Shown here: positions 1-6,898 of the stretch, piece by piece | Position numbering within the stretch: the stretch's first letter is position 1 | Layout of the letters: the number at the start of each line of letters is the position of its first letter | NCBI GenBank assembly: GCA_028871235.1 | Contig: JAGWNO010000090.1 | Location: 1 to 8,108 of the forward strand | Source: Gammaproteobacteria bacterium | GTDB lineage: Bacteria > Pseudomonadota > Gammaproteobacteria > Natronospirales > REEB76 | DNA: 8,108 nt | Direction: 5' to 3' | Notes under the pieces: model-generated | Databases searched by the model: none | Seen by the model: the letters and a program-made list of their open reading frames with translations, nothing else | What the model was told of the DNA's origin: nothing | Position numbers and translations under genes: made by a program

Positions 1-1122
1 CGTGCCACCGAGAAGCTCACCGAGAGCAAGCCATTTAACCAGAGCATCGGTTACATGGACAGGCTCGATTACGTATCCATGATGTGCAACGAGCACGCCT
101 ATGTGATGGCCATCGAAAAGCTGTTGGGCATAACCGCACCGGTGCGTGCCCAATATATCCGCGTGATGTATGACGAGCTCACCCGCATCACCAACCACCT
201 GCTATGGCTCGGTGCCCATGCTCTCGACATCGGTGCCATGACGGTATTTCTGTACTGCTTCCGTGAACGCGAGGACATCATGGACATGTACGAGGCGGTG
301 TCCGGGGCGCGCATGCACGCCACGTATTACCGGCCTGGCGGTGTGTATCGCGACCTCCCCGAACAGATGCCGGCATATGCGCAATCCCGCTTTCGCAGCA
401 AAAGCGATCTCAAGCGGCTCAACCAGGCCCGCCAGGGATCGCTGCTGGATTTCATCGAGGATTTTACCGGGCGTTTCCCCAAATGCGTGGATGAATATGA
501 GACGCTGCTCACGGACAACCGCATCTGGAAGCAGCGTACTGTCGGCATCGGCGTGGTGTCCCCGGATCGCGCCCTGCAACTCGGGTTCTCCGGCCCGATG
601 CTGCGCGGTTCCGGCGTTGAGTGGGATCTGCGCAGGAAACAACCCTATGACGTCTATGACCAACTGGAATTCGATATACCGGTGGGCTTGAACGGTGACT
701 GTTATGACCGTTATCTGGTACGCATCGAGGAGATGCGCCAGTCGACACACATCGTCAGGCAATGCAGCGACTGGCTGCGCCGGCATCCCGGTCCGGTGTG
801 GCTGGAAGACCACAAGGTCACCCCGCCAAGCCGTGAGCAGATGAAATCCGACATGGAATCGCTCATTCATCATTTCAAGTACATGACTGAAGGCTACTGC
901 GTGCCCGCAGGCGAGACCTATGCGGCAGTGGAACATCCCAAGGGCGAGTTCGGCATTTACATGATCTCCGACGGTGCCAACAAGCCATTCCGCGTGAAGA
1001 TCCGGGCAGCGGGCTTTGCCCATCTGGCTGCGCTGGACGAGATGGTGCGCGGCCACATGCTGGCGGATCTGGTAGCCATAATCGGCACCCAGGATATCGT
1101 GTTCGGCGAGGTGGATCGCTGA
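1..1122 (+). CDS. nuoD: NADH-quinone oxidoreductase subunit D (NuoD, 49 kDa type), 5' partial
   Basis: NuoD is the quinone-site subunit of complex I, in the peripheral arm beside NuoB and above NuoH. The frame is open from base 1, starting at RATEKLTESK, so the ATG at 55 is internal and not the start. 373 residues are visible; the family is about 417 long, so roughly 45 N-terminal residues are missing, probably including the conserved quinone-pocket histidine loop. Visible family segments are YMDRLDYVSMM (visible residues 18-28; Tyr24, bases 70-72, aligns with the quinone-binding tyrosine), ELTRITNHLLWLGAHALDIG, the SGARMHATYYRPGGV stretch, and the C-terminal GTQDIVFGEVDR. The sequence is of the stand-alone NuoD type and not the enteric fused NuoCD type (inference). 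An Ala replaces the usual Pro in the RAPGF-like motif near the C terminus (bases 1003-1017). The stop overlaps the nuoE start by one base (TGATG). Confidence 0.98.
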   Translation, partial: RATEKLTESKPFNQSIGYMDRLDYVSMMCNEHAYVMAIEKLLGITAPVRAQYIRVMYDELTRITNHLLWLGAHALDIGAMTVFLYCFREREDIMDMYEAVSGARMHATYYRPGGVYRDLPEQMPAYAQSRFRSKSDLKRLNQARQGSLLDFIEDFTGRFPKCVDEYETLLTDNRIWKQRTVGIGVVSPDRALQLGFSGPMLRGSGVEWDLRRKQPYDVYDQLEFDIPVGLNGDCYDRYLVRIEEMRQSTHIVRQCSDWLRRHPGPVWLEDHKVTPPSREQMKSDMESLIHHFKYMTEGYCVPAGETYAAVEHPKGEFGIYMISDGANKPFRVKIRAAGFAHLAALDEMVRGHMLADLVAIIGTQDIVFGEVDR

Positions 1123-1625
1123 TGGCCAAGATGACTTCAAGATCGCAATTGCTTTCCAAGCATGTGCGCCAGGCGATCGACGAGACGGTGAAAAAGTACC
1201 CCGAGGGCCGGCAACGCTCGGCGGTGTTCGCGGCCTTGCGCGAGGCCCAGCATGAGAACAGCGGTTACCTTACGGTGGAACTGATGGATGCGGTGGCGGA
1301 GTACCTTGAGCTCGAGCCCATCAAGATATACGAAGTGGCCAGCTTCTATTCGATGTTCGAGACCAGGCCGGTGGGCCGTCACAGCATCTCGGTGTGCACC
1401 AATATATCCTGCATGCTGCGCGGCGCTGACGGCATCGTGGCGCACATCGAAAAGAAACTGGGCGTGAAGACCGGCGAAAGCACACCGGACGGCCGCATCT
1501 ACCTCAAGTGCGAAGAGGAATGCCTGGCCGCCTGCACCGGTGCTCCCATGATGATGGTGAACCACGTGTATCACGAAAACCTCACCGCCGAGCTGGTGGA
1601 TGAGATTCTGGAGAACCTGAAGTGA
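1122..1625 (+). CDS. nuoE: NADH-quinone oxidoreductase subunit E (NuoE, 24 kDa type)
   Basis: NuoE is a thioredoxin-fold 2Fe-2S protein of the NADH-dehydrogenase module that holds cluster N1a next to the FMN of NuoF. The protein has 167 residues, a normal length. An N-terminal helical part (about 10-75, with the EVASFYSMF segment at 71-79) is followed by the cluster domain. The ligands are Cys92 and Cys97 (CTNISC) and Cys134 and Cys138 (ECLAAC), followed by the family's APMM segment. An additional Cys130 precedes the second ligand pair (CEEEC) and is not one of the four canonical ligands. The ATG shares its first base with the nuoD stop. A GAGGTGG purine-rich site at 1108-1114, seven bases upstream, supports this start. 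The end overlaps nuoF by 4 nt. Confidence 0.98.
   Translation: MAKMTSRSQLLSKHVRQAIDETVKKYPEGRQRSAVFAALREAQHENSGYLTVELMDAVAEYLELEPIKIYEVASFYSMFETRPVGRHSISVCTNISCMLRGADGIVAHIEKKLGVKTGESTPDGRIYLKCEEECLAACTGAPMMMVNHVYHENLTAELVDEILENLK
1610..1615 (+). promoter_or_regulatory. Ribosome binding site for nuoF (GGAGAA)
   Basis: GGAGAA lies inside the end of nuoE, six bases before the GTG at 1622. It decides the nuoF start. No ATG occurs in frame before the conserved FMN-binding domain, and the GTG overlaps the nuoE stop as GTGA, a typical coupled junction. Confidence 0.75.
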
Positions 1626-2923
1626 CCGCACTCAACCAGGTGTGCTTCCAGACGCTGCAATTCGATAAGCCCTGGACCTTCGAGAACTACCTCAAGGTGG
1701 GCGGCTACAAGGCGTGGCAGAAGATACTCAAGGACAAGGTCACCCCGGACCAGGTGATCGAGGAAATCAAGGCGTCCGGCCTGCGCGGTCGCGGCGGCGC
1801 AGGCTTCCCTACCGGCGTAAAGTGGGGCTTCATGCCCAAGAGCCCCGGCGGGCCGTCCTATGTGGTGTGCAACTCCGACGAATCCGAGCCCGGCACCTGC
1901 AAGGACCGCGATATCCTGCGCTACAACCCGCACGCGGTGATCGAAGGCATGGCCATCGCCGGCTACGCCATGCGCTGCAAGGTGGGTTACAACTACATTC
2001 GCGGCGAGTTCATGGATGAGCCCTACGGGCGCTTCGAGCGCGCCCTCATGGAGGCCTACAAGGCCGGTTTCCTGGGCAGGGATATCCTGGGCTGCGGCGT
2101 GGATTTCAATCTCCATACCCATCTGGGTGCCGGTGCCTACATATGCGGTGAGGAGACGGCGCTGCTGGAATCCCTGGAAGGCAAAAAGGGCTGGCCGCGA
2201 TTCAAGCCGCCGTTCCCGGCCAATTATGGCGTATTCGGCCGGCCCACCACGGTCAACAATACCGAGACCTTCGCTTCGGCACCCAGCATCATGCTGCGCG
2301 GCGCCAAGTGGTTCGCGGCGCTCGGCAAACCCAATAACGGCGGCACCAAGATCTTCTCGGTCAGCGGCCACGTGGCCAAACCCGGGAATTTCGAGGTGCC
2401 GCTGGGTATCCCCTTCAAGCAGCTGCTGGCCATGGCCGGCGGCGTATGGCAGGGTCGCAAACTCAAAGCGGTGATTCCCGGTGGTGTATCCGCACCGGTG
2501 CTGCCCGCGGATATCATGCTCGACTGCGACATGGACTTCGATGCCTTGCGCAACGCCGGCTCCATGCTGGGTTCCGGCGCGGTAGTGGTGATGGATGAGG
2601 CCACCTGCATGGTGAAGATGCTGGAACGCGCCTCGCGTTTCTTCTATTCGGAGTCCTGCGGCCAGTGCACCCCGTGCCGTGAGGGCACCGGCTGGATGCA
2701 TCGTGTCATTGCCCGCATCGAAGCCGGTCAGGGGCGTCAGCAAGACCTGGATCTGCTGGTAAGCGTATCCAAGAACATCGAGGGCCACACCATCTGTGCC
2801 TTCGGTGATGCCGCGGCATGGCCGGTGCAGAGTTTCATCAGGCATTTCCGTGCGGAATTCCAGTACCACATCGACCACGGTTGTTGCCAGGTCGGCCCAG
2901 GTGCCCGCCAGCGCGCCGCCTGA
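1622..2923 (+). CDS. nuoF: NADH-quinone oxidoreductase subunit F (NuoF, 51 kDa type; NADH/FMN site)
   Basis: NuoF oxidises NADH through bound FMN and passes electrons to 4Fe-4S cluster N3. The protein has 433 residues, full length for the family. The glycine-rich GRGGAGFPTGVKW segment (56-68) is the flavin/nucleotide site. NSDESEPGTCKDR (84-96) and GAGAYICGEETAL (169-181) are further FMN/NADH-binding signatures. An SLBB-like segment follows at about 240-330. Cluster N3 ligands are Cys346, Cys349 and Cys352 (SCGQCTPCREG) plus Cys392 (ICAFGD). Translation starts at GTG 1622, overlapping the nuoE stop by 4 nt. The last residues, after HIDHG, run CCQVGPGARQRAA; this tail with two adjacent cysteines (421-422) lies outside the conserved core and has no role I can assign. 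A 31-bp gap separates it from nuoG. Confidence 0.98.
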   Translation: MTALNQVCFQTLQFDKPWTFENYLKVGGYKAWQKILKDKVTPDQVIEEIKASGLRGRGGAGFPTGVKWGFMPKSPGGPSYVVCNSDESEPGTCKDRDILRYNPHAVIEGMAIAGYAMRCKVGYNYIRGEFMDEPYGRFERALMEAYKAGFLGRDILGCGVDFNLHTHLGAGAYICGEETALLESLEGKKGWPRFKPPFPANYGVFGRPTTVNNTETFASAPSIMLRGAKWFAALGKPNNGGTKIFSVSGHVAKPGNFEVPLGIPFKQLLAMAGGVWQGRKLKAVIPGGVSAPVLPADIMLDCDMDFDALRNAGSMLGSGAVVVMDEATCMVKMLERASRFFYSESCGQCTPCREGTGWMHRVIARIEAGQGRQQDLDLLVSVSKNIEGHTICAFGDAAAWPVQSFIRHFRAEFQYHIDHGCCQVGPGARQRAA

Positions 2924-2954
2924 ATCTGCAGCAGACACCAACATAGAAACAGAT
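2924..2954 (+). other. nuoF-nuoG spacer without a recognisable Shine-Dalgarno
   Basis: This is the longest non-coding stretch in the window. It contains no GGAG-like site ahead of the nuoG ATG, unlike most other junctions here. Its ends are inverted (ATCTG at 2924-2928, CAGAT at 2950-2954), which would give only a weak 5-bp stem with a 21-nt loop. I see no terminator or promoter in it. Confidence 0.5.
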
Positions 2955-5315
2955 ATGACTGAATCACTGGTCAACATCGAGATCGACGGTAAGCCCATCC
3001 AGGCCCGCAAGGGTGAGATGATCATGCAGGCCGCCGACCGCGAAGGCGTATACATCCCGCGCTTCTGCTACCACCACAAACTGTCAGTGGCGGCCAACTG
3101 CCGCATGTGCCTGGTGGAAGCGGAGAAGGTCCCCAAGCCGCTGCCGGCCTGCGCCACACCGGTAGCGGAGGGCATGAAGGTGTTCACGCGCTCGCCGCGT
3201 GCCATCACCGCGCAGCGTGCCACCATGGAATTCCTGCTTATCAACCATCCGTTGGATTGCCCGATCTGCGACCAGGGCGGGGAGTGCGAGCTGCAGGACC
3301 TGGCCATGGGTTACGGCCGCGACATCGCGCGCTTTGCGGAAGGCAAGCGCGTGCTCAAGGATGAGGACATCGGCCCACTCATCTCTACGTCCATGACGCG
3401 ATGCATCTACTGCACCCGGTGTGTGCGTTTCGGCATGGAAGTGGCCGGCATCCAGGAACTGGGCGACACCGGGCGTGGCGAACATTCCCGTATCGGCACC
3501 TACATCAGCCGCAGTGTGGATCACGAGCTGTCCGGCAACGTCATCGACCTGTGCCCGGTGGGGGCGCTGAATTCCAAGCCTTTCAAGATGCACGGCCGCG
3601 GCTGGGAGATGACCCAGCATGAGGCGATTGCGCCCCATGACTGCGTGGGTTCCAACCTGTACGGCCATGTGCTGCGCGGCAAATTCATGCGCGCCGTGCC
3701 CAGGATCAATGAGGCGGTGAATGAGTGTTGGATCTCCGACCGGGACCGTTTCAGCTACACCGGCATCTACAGCGTCGACCGTCTCGAACATCCGATGATC
3801 AAGGACGGCGGCAAGTGGCGGACGGTGGACTGGGAGACCGCCCTGGAGAAGGCGGCACAGGCCTTGCGCACCGTACACAGCGACGCCGGGGTGCTGGCAT
3901 CGCCGGGCGCTACCACCGAAGAACTGTATCTGCTGCAAAAGCTGGCACGAGGTCTCGGCATCCACAGTATTGACACGCGCCTGCACCAGGCGGATTTTCG
4001 CGATGATGACAGCGAGCCGCTGTTCCCCTGGCTCGGCCAGCCCATCGAGGAGCTGGAGAAGCAAGATGCTGTCCTGGTCATCGGTTCCAACCTGCGCAAG
4101 GAAGTGCCGCTCATGGCCCATCGCCTGCGCAAGGCGGCGCTGCGCGGCGGTGCAGTGATGTTCCTGAATCCGCGCCGCTATGAACTGCTGTTCCCGGTGA
4201 AGGCTTATGTGAGCGCTGCCGTGGCGGAGATGAGCGCGGCGCTGGCAGCGGTGGTGAAAGCGGCGGCCGGCAGGAAAACGCTGCCCGCGCACCTCAAGGA
4301 TTTCGTGTCAGCGCAGGGGCCGGAGGCGGAACACACGAAGATCGCCACCGAACTGATGATGGGGAAACGCACCACGATCCTTTTGGGTCATCTGGCCATG
4401 CAGCACCCGCAGTACGCCGACCTGCGCGCCCTGGCGGCCGCGTTGGCCGACATCACCGGTGCGCAACTCGGCTATATATCCGATGGCGCCAACAGCGCCG
4501 GCGCCTGGCTGGCAGGCGCGGTTTCCCACCGCCTGCCCGGCGGCCGCAAGGCGGATATCGCCGGTCTGAATGCCCGGACCATGTTCGCACGGCCGCGCCG
4601 CAGCTACCTGTTGCTGGGTGTGGAACCGGAACTGGATTGCTGGGACAGCCCGGCAGCCCTGCAGGCGTTGCGATCGGCGCAGCAGGTGGTGGTCATCACC
4701 CCGTTCGTGACCGAGACCATGCAAGAATATGCCAGCGTGTTGTTACCCGGTTGTACCTTCGGCGAGACCTCCGGCACGTACGTGAACGCTGAAGGCCGCT
4801 GGCAGAGTTTCGCCGGCATGATCAAACCCGCAGGCGAAGCACGGCCCGCCTGGAAGATCCTGCGGGTACTGGGCAACCTATGCGAGCTTGGGGGATTCGA
4901 ATATGTGTCATCCGAGGAGGTGCGCGATGAACTGCAGAGTACATTGGGCGCCAGCAAGCCTGACAACGGTTTCCGCGGTACGCGGGTGATGGAGGCGGCA
5001 CCCCTCTGCAGGGGATTCCAGCGCATCGCGGAACTGCCGCTTTACGGGATGGATCCGCTGGTACGGCGCGCGACGCCGCTGCAGCAGACCCAGGATGCAG
5101 ATGTTGCCTGCATCTGCCTGGCACCTGCGGACGCCAAAAAACTCGGAGTCGAAGCCCACGATAAACTGACAGTCAAATACAACGGCGTTCGCATCGTTCT
5201 GCCAGTGAAGCTGGATGCGAGTGTGCACACCGGCGACGTGTTCCTGCCGGCGGGGCTTGCGGCCACGGCAGGTTTCGCACCGTGGCATGCCGCCGTGGAA
5301 CTGGAGAAGGCCTGA
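2955..5315 (+). CDS. nuoG: NADH-quinone oxidoreductase subunit G (NuoG, 75 kDa type)
   Basis: NuoG is the largest peripheral subunit and wires electrons from NuoF towards NuoI. I place the start at ATG 2955 (786 residues). The frame is open further upstream to 2796, but that part overlaps nuoF and does not look like NuoG, while MTESLVNIEIDGKPI matches the family's N-terminal ferredoxin domain. Ligands for 2Fe-2S N1b are Cys38, 49, 52 and 66. Cluster N5 uses His98, Cys102, Cys105 and Cys111 (HPLDCPICDQGGEC). Cluster N4 uses Cys150, 153, 156 and 200. The rest, from about 220, is a molybdopterin-oxidoreductase-like domain. The extra N7 cysteine set of E. coli-type NuoG is missing; only isolated Cys230 and Cys258 occur there, so no N7 cluster is expected. 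No clear ribosome binding site precedes the ATG. The stop shares one base with the nuoH start. Confidence 0.97.
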   Translation: MTESLVNIEIDGKPIQARKGEMIMQAADREGVYIPRFCYHHKLSVAANCRMCLVEAEKVPKPLPACATPVAEGMKVFTRSPRAITAQRATMEFLLINHPLDCPICDQGGECELQDLAMGYGRDIARFAEGKRVLKDEDIGPLISTSMTRCIYCTRCVRFGMEVAGIQELGDTGRGEHSRIGTYISRSVDHELSGNVIDLCPVGALNSKPFKMHGRGWEMTQHEAIAPHDCVGSNLYGHVLRGKFMRAVPRINEAVNECWISDRDRFSYTGIYSVDRLEHPMIKDGGKWRTVDWETALEKAAQALRTVHSDAGVLASPGATTEELYLLQKLARGLGIHSIDTRLHQADFRDDDSEPLFPWLGQPIEELEKQDAVLVIGSNLRKEVPLMAHRLRKAALRGGAVMFLNPRRYELLFPVKAYVSAAVAEMSAALAAVVKAAAGRKTLPAHLKDFVSAQGPEAEHTKIATELMMGKRTTILLGHLAMQHPQYADLRALAAALADITGAQLGYISDGANSAGAWLAGAVSHRLPGGRKADIAGLNARTMFARPRRSYLLLGVEPELDCWDSPAALQALRSAQQVVVITPFVTETMQEYASVLLPGCTFGETSGTYVNAEGRWQSFAGMIKPAGEARPAWKILRVLGNLCELGGFEYVSSEEVRDELQSTLGASKPDNGFRGTRVMEAAPLCRGFQRIAELPLYGMDPLVRRATPLQQTQDADVACICLAPADAKKLGVEAHDKLTVKYNGVRIVLPVKLDASVHTGDVFLPAGLAATAGFAPWHAAVELEKA
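5303..5310 (+). promoter_or_regulatory. Ribosome binding site for nuoH (GGAGAAGG)
   Basis: This purine-rich site at the very end of nuoG leaves eight bases between its GGAG core and the ATG at 5315. It favours 5315 over the in-frame ATG at 5282, which would add eleven non-conserved residues inside nuoG. Confidence 0.75.
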
Positions 5316-6391
5316 TGACGCAGACACTGCATGAGCTGCGGGCCTACTGGGACGCGCTGCCGCCCGCCTTGCAACTTACTTTGCAATCCATCGGCGGCAT
5401 CATGGTCATCATGATCTGCCTGATCCTGGCGGTGGCTTACATGACGCTTGCCGAGCGGCGCATCATCGGTTTCATGCAGGTGCGCCTGGGTCCGAACCGC
5501 GTGGGCCCCTGGGGACTGTTGCAGCCGTTCGCTGATGTGCTCAAGCTGGTATTCAAGGAAGTGATCCTGCCAAGCAGCGCCAACAAGTTCCTGTTCATCA
5601 TCGCGCCCATAATCTCCATCGCCACGGCTTTCGCCGCCTGGGCGGTGATCCCCTTCAGCAACGGTGTGATCCTGTCCAATATCAACGCCGGGCTGCTATA
5701 TATATTGGCGCTCACTTCATTCAGCGTATACGGTGTGATCCTGTCCGGCTGGGCGTCAAATTCCAAGTATGCATTCCTCGGTGCCATGCGTTCGGCGGCC
5801 CAGATGGTGGCTTACGAGATCGCCATGGGCTTCGCTCTGGTAGGCGTGCTTATGGCCAGTCAGAGCCTCAACCTCAACGATATCGTGCTGGGCCAGAGCG
5901 GCAACATCGGTCATTGGTACCTGTGGCCGCTGCTGCCGCTGTTCGTGATCTACTTCATCTCCGGCGTGGCCGAGACCAACCGCATGCCTTTCGACGTGGC
6001 GGAAGGCGAGTCGGAGATCGTGGCGGGATTCCACGTGGAGTATTCAGGTACGGCCTTCGCGGCGTTCTTCCTGGCCGAATACGCCAACATGATCCTGATC
6101 TCGGCATTGGCCAGCATCATGTTCTGGGGCGGCTGGCTGTCGCCGTTCCAGGGCTGGCACGCGTTGCAAGGCACGTTCCTGGGTTTCCTCACCGCTGCGA
6201 GCTTCATCTGGTTCGCCGTCAAAATCGGCATTTTCCTGTATGCCTTCCTGTGGCTCCGGGCCACCTTCCCCCGTTACCGCTACGATCAGATCATGCGGCT
6301 TGGCTGGAAGGTCTTCATCCCCATCACCATCCTGTGGCTGGTGCTGGAGGGAGCGGCCATCGTGCTGAAAATCGGCCCCTGGTTCGTATGA
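5315..6391 (+). CDS. nuoH: NADH-quinone oxidoreductase subunit H (NuoH, ND1 type)
   Basis: NuoH is the multi-spanning inner-membrane subunit that anchors the peripheral arm and forms the quinone entry tunnel and the first part of the proton path. The protein has 358 residues, within the usual 325-360 or so. Hydrophobic segments consistent with about eight helices are visible, for example at about 27-45, 92-113, 126-146, 168-182, 202-218, 248-272, 288-312 and 333-352. The first cytoplasmic loop carries the conserved LAERRIIGFMQVRLGPNR (45-62). GWASNSKYAFLGAMRSAAQ (145-163) and ETNRMPFDVAEGESEIVAG (220-238), the acidic loop lining the quinone site, are diagnostic. It starts at ATG 5315, overlapping the nuoG stop by one base. 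A 17-bp exact direct repeat lies within the gene (5661-5677 and 5730-5746). Confidence 0.98.
   Translation: MTQTLHELRAYWDALPPALQLTLQSIGGIMVIMICLILAVAYMTLAERRIIGFMQVRLGPNRVGPWGLLQPFADVLKLVFKEVILPSSANKFLFIIAPIISIATAFAAWAVIPFSNGVILSNINAGLLYILALTSFSVYGVILSGWASNSKYAFLGAMRSAAQMVAYEIAMGFALVGVLMASQSLNLNDIVLGQSGNIGHWYLWPLLPLFVIYFISGVAETNRMPFDVAEGESEIVAGFHVEYSGTAFAAFFLAEYANMILISALASIMFWGGWLSPFQGWHALQGTFLGFLTAASFIWFAVKIGIFLYAFLWLRATFPRYRYDQIMRLGWKVFIPITILWLVLEGAAIVLKIGPWFV
5661..5677 (+). repeat. 17-bp exact direct repeat, copy 1 (inside nuoH)
   Basis: The sequence ACGGTGTGATCCTGTCC recurs exactly at 5730-5746, 69 bp downstream and in the same reading frame. It encodes the GVILS of FSNGVILS (NuoH residues 117-121). 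Upstream, TTCAGC (5654-5659) also recurs before copy 2. Confidence 0.8.
5730..5746 (+). repeat. 17-bp exact direct repeat, copy 2 (inside nuoH)
   Basis: Second copy of the repeat at 5661-5677. It encodes the GVILS of FSVYGVILSGWAS (NuoH residues 140-144), the more conserved position in the family, preceded by TTCAGC at 5720-5725. The two copies are a multiple of three apart. Confidence 0.8.
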
Positions 6392-6398
6392 GATCGCC

Positions 6399-6887
6399 AT
6401 GAACGCACTGCGCAGTTGGGTAAAGAGCCTGTTACTGGTGGAGCTGTTCAAGGGCATGGGACTCACCCTCAGGGTGTTTTTCGCTCCCAAGGTGACCATC
6501 CGTTATCCGGAGGAAAACACTCCCAAGTCGCCGCGTTATCGCGGCCTGCACGCCCAGCGCCGTTATGCCAACGGCGAGGAGCGCTGCATCGCCTGCAAAC
6601 TGTGCGAGGCGGTGTGTCCGGCACTGGCCATCACCATCGATTCCGAACAGCGCGAGGATGGCACGCGCCGCACCACGCGTTATGACATCGATCTGTTCAA
6701 GTGCATCTACTGCGGCTTCTGCGAGGAGGCCTGCCCGGTGGACGCCATCGTCGAGACCAGCATCACCGAGTTCCATTTCGAGAAACGCGGTGAGCAGATC
6801 ATGACCAAGGAGAAGCTGCTGGCGGTGGGTGACAGGTTCGAGGCGCAGATCGCCGCCGAGCGCGCGGCTGACGCGCCTTACCGCTGA
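6399..6887 (+). CDS. nuoI: NADH-quinone oxidoreductase subunit I (NuoI, TYKY type 8Fe ferredoxin)
   Basis: NuoI carries the two 4Fe-4S clusters N6a and N6b that link NuoG to the terminal cluster N2 of NuoB. The protein has 162 residues, typical of the proteobacterial form. An amphipathic N-terminal segment (about 5-30, SWVKSLLLVELFKGMGLTLR) lies along the membrane surface. Two ferredoxin motifs follow: Cys63, 66, 69 and 73 (CIACKLCEAVCP) and Cys102, 105, 108 and 112 (CIYCGFCEEACP). All eight ligands are present. The C-terminal part contains the family's VETSITEF segment, then a charged tail ending APYR. The start lies seven bases after the nuoH stop with only a weak ribosome binding site, which suggests reliance on coupling to nuoH translation. 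Confidence 0.98.
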   Translation: MNALRSWVKSLLLVELFKGMGLTLRVFFAPKVTIRYPEENTPKSPRYRGLHAQRRYANGEERCIACKLCEAVCPALAITIDSEQREDGTRRTTRYDIDLFKCIYCGFCEEACPVDAIVETSITEFHFEKRGEQIMTKEKLLAVGDRFEAQIAAERAADAPYR

Positions 6888-6890
6888 GGG
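6886..6890 (+). promoter_or_regulatory. Ribosome binding site for nuoJ (GAGGG)
   Basis: GAGGG overlaps the nuoI stop codon and lies eight bases before the nuoJ ATG at 6899, supporting that start. Confidence 0.6.
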
Positions 6891-6898
6891 TCCGGTAC

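Noticed and set aside
55..57. ATG at 55 as the nuoD start
   Set aside because: The frame is open from base 1 and the preceding residues RATEKLTESK are conserved NuoD sequence, so the gene is truncated by the window edge.
202..1140. 312-codon open frame on the minus strand opposite nuoD
   Set aside because: Same antisense codon-bias effect; the sense strand encodes conserved NuoD throughout.
2796..2954. N-terminal extension of nuoG by 53 residues
   Set aside because: It overlaps nuoF in another frame, its Ser/Thr/Ala-rich sequence is unlike NuoG, and the family N terminus begins at MTESLVNIEIDG.
1571..3055. 494-codon open frame on the minus strand opposite nuoF
   Set aside because: It is antisense to a clearly conserved gene, its translation shows no recognisable domain, and long antisense frames are expected where third positions are G/C-rich.
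3084..4292. 402-codon open frame on the minus strand opposite nuoG
   Set aside because: Composition shadow of nuoG; the His/Ala/Gly-rich translation lacks a plausible fold or start signal.
5282..5314. Upstream ATG start for nuoH at 5282
   Set aside because: It would add eleven non-conserved residues inside nuoG; the GGAGAAGG site and TGATG junction favour 5315.
5697..5707. TATATATATTG as a possible internal promoter -10 element
   Set aside because: No TTGACA-like -35 at suitable spacing upstream, and it sits inside a codon run for Leu-Tyr-Ile-Leu in a NuoH helix.
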